NCBI GenBank assembly: GCA_034620365.1
Contig: JAQGEQ010000343.1
Span: 434,001-498,000 of the forward strand
Reading direction: 5' to 3'
Origin: Pegea sp. RAD2-039
Taxonomy: Eukaryota; Chordata; Thaliacea; Salpida; Salpidae
Length of the DNA: 64,000 nucleotides
The stretch's first letter is position 1. Every line of letters begins with the position of its first letter. Shown here one piece after another: positions 46,695 through 56,735 of the stretch. The translations under genes were made by a program, and so were the position numbers. The notes beneath the pieces were generated by a model. It ran no database searches and had not been told where the DNA came from. It was given only the letters and a program-made list of their open reading frames with translations.

Positions 46695-47291
46695 TCAAAG
46701 TTTATTTTTTCTAGGCCTTGTTTTCTGAGTCTTCTTCCTACAGTTTCTTTTATTCTTTTTCAATTTCTTGTTCTTTTGATTTCTACGATTTTTACAATTC
46801 TGTTTCTTACTTTTTTTAGCTTTTTCAACTTTTTCAGCAGCATTTTTTCGTCTCTTAACAACAGCGCGCTTTCTAACACGAATCAAATATTTCCCTTGAA
46901 AGTTCCTTCTGATTATATTCCTTCTTAAAAGCCAATCAATCGAATTTTTGATGGCAAAATTATCATTTAAATGAAAACAGTATTTAATACAATGACTAAT
47001 AGCTTTAAAAGTGCAACCTTTGCCTTGATTAATAGTTTTTATAGCTTTTAATGCTGCTACAGAATATTTATGTCGATTATATTGTTTTGAAAATGCACTA
47101 AAACCAGGGATTGCTTTATCAAGAAGCTCTGCTTCTTCTAGAGAAGTCTTAAGCTTTTTATCAAGATCTAACATCTTATTTCCACTTGATTCTGTTAATT
47201 GAAAGCTTGTGTCTTCATCAGAAGATGAGTATTCTGTTTCAGAAGCTGTTTTTGCTTCATTACTGGCTTTAGAACTTATTTCAAAGTTCAT
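46695..47291 (-). CDS. Linker-histone H1-like / protamine-like protein
   Basis: Single-exon ORF of 198 aa. Residues 1-60 are acidic and Ser-rich (SSSDEDTSF). Residues about 75-140 resemble the winged-helix H15 fold of histone H1 (YSVAALKAIKTINQGKGCTF, then KNSIDWLLRRNIIRR and GKYLIRVRKR). The last 60 residues are almost pure Lys/Arg/Asn, a DNA-compacting tail. This plan fits an H1-type linker histone or an H1-derived sperm protamine-like protein. The extra cysteines in the globular domain and the unusual acidic head favour a specialised paralogue over a somatic H1. No histone 3' stem-loop was seen; a poly(A) signal on this strand fits polyadenylated mRNA. Confidence 0.65.
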   Translation of the reverse strand: MNFEISSKASNEAKTASETEYSSSDEDTSFQLTESSGNKMLDLDKKLKTSLEEAELLDKAIPGFSAFSKQYNRHKYSVAALKAIKTINQGKGCTFKAISHCIKYCFHLNDNFAIKNSIDWLLRRNIIRRNFQGKYLIRVRKRAVVKRRKNAAEKVEKAKKSKKQNCKNRRNQKNKKLKKNKRNCRKKTQKTRPRKNKL

Positions 47292-48106
47292 TTTTGTTAC
47301 TTCTGCTTAAAAACTATTTTTAAAATGTTCTAATTTAAATTTCAATCATTTAAAACTGATGACGTCATAATGTCTTTTTAGTGTTTCATAATAGCTTTGA
47401 TTTAAAATTCAAATTTGAAAAATTTTAAAGAAAATTTAAAACTTAAAAAAGCTTTTTCTCAAAAATATGTTTAATTTAATTTTAAAATTTCTAAAAGCTC
47501 CTAATTAAAAGGCTTTTATTTGAGTTTATTGTGAGAAGTTATTATTAAATTCATAAAATAAAAAGATGTTTTTGTAACTTTTGATAAAAAAATTTGGAAA
47601 CCTCTAAAAGTAAAACTTTTTTTTATTCCATAAACGAAAAGGAGGGTTCACTCACAAAAAATATAATTTATTTTTATTTTAGAAAAAAGTATTTAATTTA
47701 ATAAAGTTGTTTTCACAAAATATAAAATTTTAATAAAAATTAGAAACAATATTTTTTTATTAAATAATTTTAGAAATTTAATATTTTGATAAAAACAAAT
47801 TTTTCGCAGCAAATTTTTCAATTTAAAATAAAAGATTTTGAAACACTAAAAAGTCAACTTTTTAGATAAATCACCTAAAAAGCATTTGGCAAGTAAAAAG
47901 CACCAAAAAAATTTTGTAATTAATTACTTTTTTTCATTTTGAAAATAAAAATTGTTTATTTTGTTGAGATTTGTTTAAATTAAAATCAAATTTTCGATGT
48001 GTAAACCCTGTTTATCATCAAATATAATTTGCATAATCCACAAAAACGACTAAAATGGCTTTTTTGAAAATTTAGGTAAAAACATAAAATCCCCGAAATC
48101 GAGAAA
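47292..48106. other. AT-rich intergenic DNA
   Basis: No gene recognised; one TGACGTCA near 47361, just upstream of the histone-like gene. Confidence 0.5.
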
Positions 48107-49501
48107 TTAGAAGATCTGAGACACAATCCGACTTCCGAATTCTGCATATTTCTCTGCATCCACCATTAGATCTTCTAAATGATCACATTGATCTCCTAAA
48201 ATTGAACCTCCAATCCAAGCTGCATCACTTCCACACTCCGCTCTTCGGACGCGCGCGTCTTTGATGACGTCATCAAGTTCATCTTGAAGTCTCTCAGCCA
48301 ATCCTGGCAATCCACATCCAACAGATCCACATAACAACACTTCAATCCCATTTCGCGACCTCAACACGTCATCAGGGACCCTGTGACGTCATAATAAGTC
48401 GATGATGACGTCATCGCGTCTAACCTTCGAATGGAATCGATGATTAATTGAGGAAGAGAGGAAGAAGACGATCCTATAAGATGAGGATCAAAAAGAACTT
48501 CTGAACATTTCCACAATTCGTCTCCTAGCAACAAGGATCTCGCATCCGGAAGTTCAACTTCTTGAGGTTGTTGTGGCAACGCTCCTTCTAAACAATGACG
48601 TCATCAACGCGAAGTCATTGAAGCGTAACGAACTTGTGATGACGTAAGCGAGATTTTCTTTGATGGAATTGATTACTTCCTTTTCAGCGACGCTATTAAA
48701 CGCGATTCCGCGATTCGATCGAACTTCCCGCCTCAGCACCTCGTTCATAACCTCGCCGCCAACTTCCAGCTGCTCAAAATTAAATTTACAAAAAAAATTT
48801 GGAAACCCTGAAACTCACAGAATTTGCTGAATAATTCAATTGGTAACCCTCGTACACGCCGACCACTTGGCTACCATGGTAACCACAATTAACCACGACA
48901 CCGGTTTCCAACTGCTGTGACGTCATCGCTAATTGCGCTTGACTACGCAACAAAACTCCACCGAACCGTAACGACTCAATTAACACCTGATGACGTCATC
49001 AGCACCATCATAGAAGTCGTGACGTCATCATACCTCTAAGGTTCGCTCGCGTTGTTGTCGACTCGCTAGCACTGGCTCACTCATGATGACGTCATGATCT
49101 GAAACATCGACTTCGAGATGATCTTCAAAGACATGAGTCCAAAGATCACAAAGATCTTTCCAATTGACGTCATCAGCTCCTGATGATGAAGATCATTTAG
49201 ATGAAGATCAATTAGAAGATGAAGGGACCTTTGATTGGATGTTGAAGTTGGAGTTCATGATGATTTCGAAGCGCGAAATCTCCAAACTCTTTTCTCTCTT
49301 CCGCCACCTGGTGGCCAACTAAATTTCTCATTTCACAAATTGGTTCAAAAAAACCAGATAAACCCGCGCGAAGCTTATATGAACCGTTGTCAATGACAAC
49401 CGCTCTCTTCTCCGATTTACTACTCTCTTCTGGAGTGCTGACATCACTGATGACGTCACTGATGCAATATTCCGTGTCTTCTTCTTCTTCTAATTTCAAA
49501 A
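48107..49501 (-). CDS. Divergent actin-related protein (5' exon missing)
   Basis: Six exons were traced: 49501-49229, 49179-49034, 48986-48819, 48769-48634, 48587-48425 and 48380-48107, with introns of only 44-49 bp. They give about 386 residues plus an unresolved first exon; conventional actin has 375. Actin-fold signposts in order: RAVVIDNGSYKLRAG (phosphate loop 1), HPIKG, NWKDLCDLWTHVF, MSEPVLASRQQRERTLE, ETGVVVNCGYHGSQVV with YEGYQLNYS (phosphate loop 2 region), and LLCGSVGCGLPGLAERLQDEL, then WIGGSIL near the end. It lacks the HRKCF terminus and differs at many ATP-contact positions, so it is an ARP/ACTL-type protein of uncertain subclass. The exon at 49501 starts with an acceptor and has no in-frame ATG, so the start lies upstream. 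TGACGTCA occurs in several introns and in coding positions here. Confidence 0.8.
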
Positions 49502-50466
49502 CTGAAATTTTTAACTTTTTTCATTCTGATCAGATTTTCGATGCGATGACGTCATCACTTCTCGTCAAAACTTGTTCTCGAGCTGAGAATTTGATGACGT
49601 CATCAGAAAATTAATTCGCAGAAACTGTAGCTGCTGAAGCAGAAAGCCTCGAAGCTATCGAAGCAACATGCGGTAGTGACGTCATAATTAGTAAACACGT
49701 GATTAACTTTTAGCCTTGGGCCAAGAAGTGTTCAATTTGGGGGATTTTTTTGTGAGAATTTTTGTCACGTGATTAGATTGGTCGTGATTGACTGAAACGC
49801 GATTTTTTGAAAGAAGCAAAAAAAATCTATATTTTCAAATTTTATTCAAATTTCGAGAAAAAGAATTTGTTGCAAAAAGCGAAGTACGAAAATGTGACGT
49901 CATCAACGACGACAGCGACTTCTAGCGAAAGTACGCTTAAATTAAAAATGCAAATTTGTCGAAAAGGAAAGAAAAATCAATCAGCCAATCAAAAGCCTCC
50001 ATTTCGATTTACCGCCAATCGTAAACCTTTCACTGAATCTTTTATTCTTCTTTTACTTCTTAAAATCGGTTCTTCTAGATCTAATGACGTCATATCCTCC
50101 ACAATAGTCGAGTCTCCTTTAGCGGCAAATGACGTCATTAGTCATCGCTTAATTAGCATGCGACTTTTTTTGATTAGCAACCTACATGCAAGTTACCATG
50201 CCAACAAGCAATCGTGTTTTCGCGTTTTTATTCTAGTATGACGTCATTCAAACATGAAAGTTGAATGCAAGCAGTAGCAGCAGAAAGGCAAGCTTGTTGC
50301 TATGGCGACGAAACATCAAGTTCAAGGTCGTGCGTGATTATTGAAGGCGTGATTCACGTGATCAACGATCCATGACGAGAAAATCATTGAAGCGTAACAA
50401 AATCTAAATGATTGAAAAAGTGGAAAACGAAAAACGACGAAAAAAGTTGTGACTAAAATGGAACTT
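49502..50466. other. Palindrome-rich spacer with ambiguous coding signals
   Basis: Should contain the first exon of the actin-related gene (minus strand), which I could not fix. The plus strand also has exon-like segments (49622-49672, 49714-49751, 49814-49893, 49926 to stop at 50241) whose phases are mutually consistent and include KPPFRFTANRKPFTESF. One implied intron is only 32 bp and no start was found, so no gene is called. Seven TGACGTCA sites lie here. Confidence 0.3.
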
Positions 50467-52186
50467 TTAATTTTTGGCACCTGTATCAGAAATTTTCATT
50501 TTCAAATTTTCTTCATGCTGCTTAGTGACGATGACGTCATTACTATTTTCTTCCTGTTTCTTAGTGACGATGACGTCATTACTATTTTCTTCCTGTTTCT
50601 TAGTGACGATGACGTCACCACTAATTTCTTCTTGTTGATTAGTGACGATGACGTCATTACTATTTTCTTCTTGTTGCTTAGTTACGATGACGTCTTTACT
50701 ATTTTCTTCTTGCTGCTTAGTGACGATGACGTCATTACTATTTTGTTCTAAGGACTTTTTTTTCTCATCTTTTTCTTCTTCGGCAGTTTTGTTCCGCGAA
50801 TGTGACGTCTTTACAGTGACGTCATCACACGCTTGAGTAATATCAAAAAATGACGTCACGCGGGTATTATTTAAACTTTGAGATTTGTCCAATTCTTCAA
50901 AAACCAAGTCTGAGAGACTTTTTCCTGTTTCTTCAACTGGATCTTCCAAAGGTCGATTTACAAAGTCATCAACAACAGCGGTGGTGGTGACGTCACTGTT
51001 GCTCGGTTGTTTCACGATGACGTCATCATATGCTTTGTTTACAATTCCTGCAAAACAAAGTCATTTAATGATGACGTCATCGCTAAATTGTTTTTAAACT
51101 GATGACGTCATTAGTTTTGATTCATTTGTTTTGAAAGAAAATTGATGATTGATTACGTCACGTGATACGGTTTTGGAGACTTGTAAACAAAAATGGCTTT
51201 TTACTTTTATGGCCGAAATGTTTAAAAAAGAAAATTGCTTTTTGGTGTCACTATCCGCTATTTTTTCTTTATATTTTAAATCAAGCGAAAAATAGTTTTA
51301 TTTTTAAATAAAGTCTTTTTTTATTCAAGTTAAAAATTGTAGAATTATTGTTTAAAAATTTATTTCCAATTTGAATTAATTTTTTGAAATATTTGGTTAA
51401 AAAATTGCCTTGAGATATTTTCAAAATTTTTTAAAATTTTTTATTCAGATTTTAGAACACTTTTAAAGTAGTTGGGAAAAAAACATTAGATTTTGACCTT
51501 TATTATTTATAGAAAAAAAAAACAAAATCTTCTTTTTTCAAATTTCTTTTCAAAATAAAAAAAAATCGTTTTTGAAACATTTTAATTCAAAAAATCCAAA
51601 AATTTTTTCGATTTAAAAAAATTAACTCAAAATACATCAAAACGGAAGAGATGACGTCATCGACTCGAAACGCTATAAACGCGGTCACGTGAGCAACTCA
51701 CCGTTCATAGAAGGAGACATGATGTCATAGACGACGACAGCTTCTGCATCTTTTCGTTCAAAACTGTTGTCATCTGTAAAAATCAAATTTAGATCCCTAG
51801 AAACGGTTGCCATGGAAACTAGATCACGTGATCAACTTTACGATGGAGTTTCTAGACATGACGTCATCACTAATTTTAACTATTTAATGACGTCATTGTT
51901 TCAGGAAGTCTTTTGTTTTGGTTGACTTTTTCACGCTGTTTAATTGACACCAGCAGAAGTGACGTCATCAGCAATCGCGAAGTTTTAATTTTTTTTTAAT
52001 CAAAACAAATTTTTCGGAATTTTTTTCAATTTCAATTCTTGAAGAAACAACAAAATCCTTTTTTCCCAGACTTTTTGTGTCTTCTGCATCTTGTTTGTTC
52101 TTCATCCACTCCTAAAGACTTCCTCTCTTGAACAAACAAATTCCATCTCGCTACAAATTGCAACAAATTCTCTCACCGGTCGCCAT
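50467..52186 (-). CDS. Acidic protein with 13-residue repeats, function unknown
   Basis: Three minus-strand exons: 52186-52177 (only ATGGCGACCG, in strong start context), 51773-51702 and 51047-50467, giving 220 aa with consistent phases. I do not recognise the protein. It is hydrophilic and acidic. The N-terminal part reads DNSFERKDAEAVVVYDIMSP. Residues about 130-205 are six to seven tandem copies of a 13-residue unit (NDVIVTKQQEENS and variants), likely helical or disordered. The coding repeats are 39-bp DNA repeats, and most copies contain TGACGTCA, read as D-V-I. No signal peptide or membrane span is seen. The 10-nt first exon is inferred from its good donor (GTGAGA) and phase; an alternative ATG at 52105 has a poorer donor. 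Confidence 0.55.
50523..50745. repeat. 39-bp coding repeat with TGACGTCA
   Basis: Six units of GTGACGATGACGTCATTACT plus a TTTTCTTC-rich spacer on the + strand, inside exon 3 of the acidic repeat protein. One unit has GACGTCTT in place of the palindrome (50686). Confidence 0.9.
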
Positions 52187-54793
52187 GGCAACAAATAAAC
52201 ACAATTTTGTTGTTTTTTTGGTGTCAAATCACGTCACGCTTGAGTGAACACAAAGAGTTTTAACCGGAAACAACTAAACGATTATGGCGCCCGACAATTT
52301 TGTCACTAGCGCCCACACAACTGGCTTCGAATTAAGTTTCAGCAAATTATCGAATAAATTAAAAATTAGAAACGAACTTTTTTGGCTTTTTACTGAATAG
52401 CAACAGCATTTTTCTGTAATCCAACGCTTCATCAAGAAAATAATGAATTGTTTTAGAAATAGAAAATAATTTCAATTAAATAGAAGAATAACAGCTGAAA
52501 ATAGAAGATAAATTAAAAAAGTTTCACGAATATTTACGAATTTTTGATTTATAACTTTTAGTTTCAAAGACCTTATAGGAGTTAACTGATGTAATTATTC
52601 ACGCTTCGCTGATTTTCATGATCTTTTATATTTCTGAGTTTGGGCGTTCATTTAGTTGGATATTTAGTCACGTGACTATTTCTAACGCTTTAGGCGAATA
52701 ACATTTTTATTATTATTTTTCTTATAAATACCGATTAATTCTTTTTTTGTAATTGGAAACCTTTTTTTTCGCTATTTTTTTAAAAAATAAACTTTTTTTT
52801 AAAAAACTATTTTTATAAAAATCACAAAATAATTTTGTTTTTGTCATCATATCTCGAAAAATGAAATTTAAATATTTTATTTTTAACTTTAAAACTGAAG
52901 TTTAAATTTTATTTACTCTAAAAATAAACTTAAAATATAAATAATTATTATGAATTTATTATTTTACAAAAGTAAATAATAATCTTTTATAATTTCATCT
53001 TCTCTGTCAGCTATTGAACAATAGAAAAAGTTTTAGAAACAGAACTGGTCAACAAAAAACCCTTTCATAAAACTTCTTAAAATAAAAAAGTTCTGGAAAA
53101 AAAAACTAAAAAATATTTCACTTTTAAATTAATCAAATCTGAAATTTTCTATTTTAAACATTTTAAATTGAAATTAAAATATCAGATTTTGGATTTTTCA
53201 AACTTTCTTGTTTTTTCTCTTTTTTCAATTCTCTCATATTTCTTAAGATAGATAATTTGCAAATATTTGCAATTTTATTCTAAACACGTAATCGCGTTCG
53301 CGAAGTTCTATTGATAAGTTGACCAAATAGTTACAAAAAATCCAATATTTTAATTTTATCGTGACTTAAATACAGTTTAAGGTGCTGTTTACTAGAAACC
53401 GATTATGATGTGCAGTGATGCGTGACGACTGGCCAATTACTTAAGTTTAATGTTTGTGGGTAAATAAAACGTTTGTGACAATTTCAAAGATAAACAGAAA
53501 CCATAGCGAGCGAAAACGCTTTTAAACTAGCTATTATACACGAATAAAGTAATTATCTAATTATTATTTGTTGTAAAATGTTTAAAACTGTTAATAAGAG
53601 TTTTTACAGCAAATATTGTCAACTTTATTTTATACAAAGTTTATTTTATTAATTAATTGAAATACTTACATAAGATTAAGAAATAAATTGATTTTTAAAC
53701 AAGCTAGAAATAAAAAAATATTTTTACTTTATTCAATACTCACAAAAAAAAAGGAATTTATTCATTTAAAGCTTAAAATATTAGTTTTAAAATTATTTTT
53801 TTGTGTTTTAAGTAACACCATAAATAACAATTTAACTTTTATCGTAAATAGCTAAGAACTAAAATCAGTCATGCGTGACGATATTTAAAATAAATTTATA
53901 TTTGGCGCCAACTTTTAAAAAGTACATAAAAGTTGATATTTTATAAATCTTACTTTAAAGCGAGTTCTAACTAAATTTGTTTACTAAAAAGATAAAAGTT
54001 CATAATAATAATAATATTTATAATTAGTTCAAAGTCGAAATTTAGTAAAAATAAACAAATTGGTTAATATCTAGAAAAATAATCTTATCAGCACTTTTAA
54101 ACAAAATTATCTAATTTAAATCTTATAAAAATAAAACAAAAAAATCTTTTAAACAAATTTTTGATTTCATTTTAATATTTTCAACGAAATATGTTTATTT
54201 TTTATCGTTTTAAAATAATCTCTAAAAAAGATATCAAAAAGAAAATCATTTTTAAACTAAATGCTTTTAATAGTTTTATTACAAATATTTAAACCTTTAT
54301 AATTCTATTTTTGTAACTTTGTTTTGTAATTTTATTATGAAACTTCAAATATTCCTGTATTAGATAAAATATATTTTTAAATTTATTTTTGAGTATTTTT
54401 AGCAGCGAATTTTTTATTTAAAAAACTATTTTAAAAACTAAAATAAACTTTTTCTAAAATTCTGTTTAAAAAAATTGCTTTTGAAAAATAAGGAAATTTA
54501 TTAAAAAGACAGAAAAGTCATAAAAACAGTTTTTTTAAATTCATCATTAATTAAATAAATAAACAAATAATTTGAAACGTTCAAAACTTATTCAAAATTA
54601 AATCTTCAAAAATAATAAAATATTCTTTTCTCCAAAATACTTTAAATTTTACAAATTTCTTCGCCAAATTTTCAGAAATCTTTTTTTTATATTTCATTTT
54701 AAATAAATTTATTCATAAAAATGAAGAATAAAAAGTAATTTTCAAAAATTTCAACTTTCTGTCTTTTTTCCGAAATGGCCCAGCGAGCCTAGA
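52187..54793. other. AT-rich intergenic DNA
   Basis: Probably holds the promoter of the acidic-repeat gene. A mixed-composition patch is present at about 53280-53540. No gene, RNA or tandem repeat recognised. Confidence 0.45.
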
Positions 54794-54931
54794 TTAGTTG
54801 CTAGAAGATGAAGGTCTTGATGGTGGAGGTAGTGGCGGAGGAGGGGGTGGAGGTTGAACTGGAGGAGTTGGAAGCGGACATGGATTTGGAGAGATTGGAG
54901 GATCTTCTTTAGATTTTGAAACTAAATTCAT
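54794..54931 (-). CDS. Proline-rich micro-ORF (45 aa)
   Basis: ATG at 54931, stop at 54794. The product begins MNLVSKSKEDPPISP. Its middle is poly-proline (VQPPPPPPPLPPPSRP, a WW/SH3/profilin-type ligand pattern) and it ends in a Ser run. Its G+C-rich, strongly biased composition stands out from more than 2 kb of AT-rich flank. An AATAAA on this strand lies about 90 bp downstream. It may be a genuine small protein, the last exon of a longer gene, or a fortuitous purine tract. Confidence 0.35.
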   Translation of the reverse strand: MNLVSKSKEDPPISPNPCPLPTPPVQPPPPPPPLPPPSRPSSSSN

Positions 54932-56735
54932 TTTTTATCAAAAAAATTTTCAAAAAATTTGAAGCTTTTTAGTGTCTCCAGAAAAAATTATTTAAATTTA
55001 ATTTTCACGAAATAAAAACTGAAAAATACAAAATAAATAAACTCAATTTATATCTACAAACTATTACTTCAAAAATTACAAAATTTTCTTTTTAAAACTA
55101 AAAAAATATATGTTAGTTAAAATAGAAATTAAAATGATGTAAACTTTTTCAACGTTTTTTCAACTTCCGGAAATAAGTCAGAAACTACTAATAGTTTTAA
55201 TAAAATCACAAACTTGTCACTTCAAATGTATTTTTAGTAAAAATTTCAATAGATAATTAACATTCAAATTATATTCAATTGTGTAATAGGCTTTCAACTT
55301 AAAGTTTAAATTAAAATTATTAATCGAAAAATTTAAAAGTATTTTTCTAGATAACTTTTGTTAAATCTTTATCTTTATATGTAAATTTTGTTGAAGTTAT
55401 TTCAACTTTATCTTCAAATTTCAAAAAGTGTTTTGCGTCGTGTTTCCGATTAACATTTTTAGAAATTTTTTAATCATTTATTAATTATGATTTTTAAATG
55501 TAAAATAATTTTCTTTCAACTAATTCTTAAACTTTTTTTAATAATTTTTTATATCACGAAACACTTTTTTAATTGAAATTATTTATTTATTTTCCTGAAA
55601 ATTTTTTTATTTATTTTTATTTCAAAAATTTATGAAAGATATTTTTCAATTCAAAAGCGATAAAAAGTTAAAAAATGTAGAAAAGAATATTTTAAATGAA
55701 ATTAGTCAATTAATTTACAAACTTTAATCATTATTTAATCACTAGTCAATTAATTAATTAGTCAATTACTTTATGAACTGAATATTTAGATGTTAATTAT
55801 ACAAATTAAATTATTTAAAAAGTTTTCTAATAAATTTCTTTTATTTCTTTTATTTTTATTTCTACCGCTAGGTGTCGTAAGAGAACCGATTTTTAACAAA
55901 TAAAGCAAACAATGAATGATAGTAAAGTTAATTTGTCATCAATATTTGATGTCTAAAATGGTCGATTTTCGAATATAAACATCTAATTATAAATACATAT
56001 TTAATATTTGAATTCAAATTAGTTTAATTATATTTATCATTTATTTAAAAAAATACAATTTTTTACAACACAGTTATTTCTTCCTAAGTGATATTATTTT
56101 TTGCTTCTTTATATTGGTTATACTATTTTAATAAATAGTTTTATTACTAATTCAATATCTGCTTGAATAATATAGAGGTCATCAAAAAATAAACTTACAT
56201 TTTAAAATGAGATAATTTTAACTATAAACTCATCAAAATTTTAAATAGAACTTTATTTCTATTTTTTTCGTTTTAATAGATATTTTTACTTGAATATTGA
56301 CATTTCTTTTTCTAAATTTTATCTTTTTCCAAAAACTTTTGATAAGAACACTTTAGGGGAATCCCAATTCTTTGACAAGTAAAAAAAATTGTTTTTAAAA
56401 TTTGGCTTTTACTAAAAACTTTTAACAATTATTTCCAAATTAAATATTTTGATTGCAACATTATTATTAAATTATTTTAAAAAATTATATAGCGTCAATT
56501 TAAAGTTTTTTAAAATATATTAATTATCTAAATTATTTTCGTTTGTGAATAAATTTTATTCTTTAATTTCAGCTTTAAATTTTGTACTTTTTTATATTTA
56601 ACTTTTAATTCTTAACTTTGAAAATGTAAATAAATTCACTCAACAATTTATATATTCCATAAAATTAAAAATTTGAATCTATTTTTTAAAAGAAATTAAA
56701 TTTTGAATAATTAATTTAATTCAAAATTCAAAAAA
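54932..56735. other. AT-rich intergenic DNA upstream of PIGV
   Basis: No gene recognised; the PIGV promoter should lie at the right end. Confidence 0.5.

Noticed and set aside
48381-48424. A possible frameshift or pseudogene lesion in the actin-related gene
   Set aside because: A 44-bp GT-AG intron (donor GTTAGA, acceptor CACAG) restores alignment to actin exactly, and its size matches the other introns in the gene.
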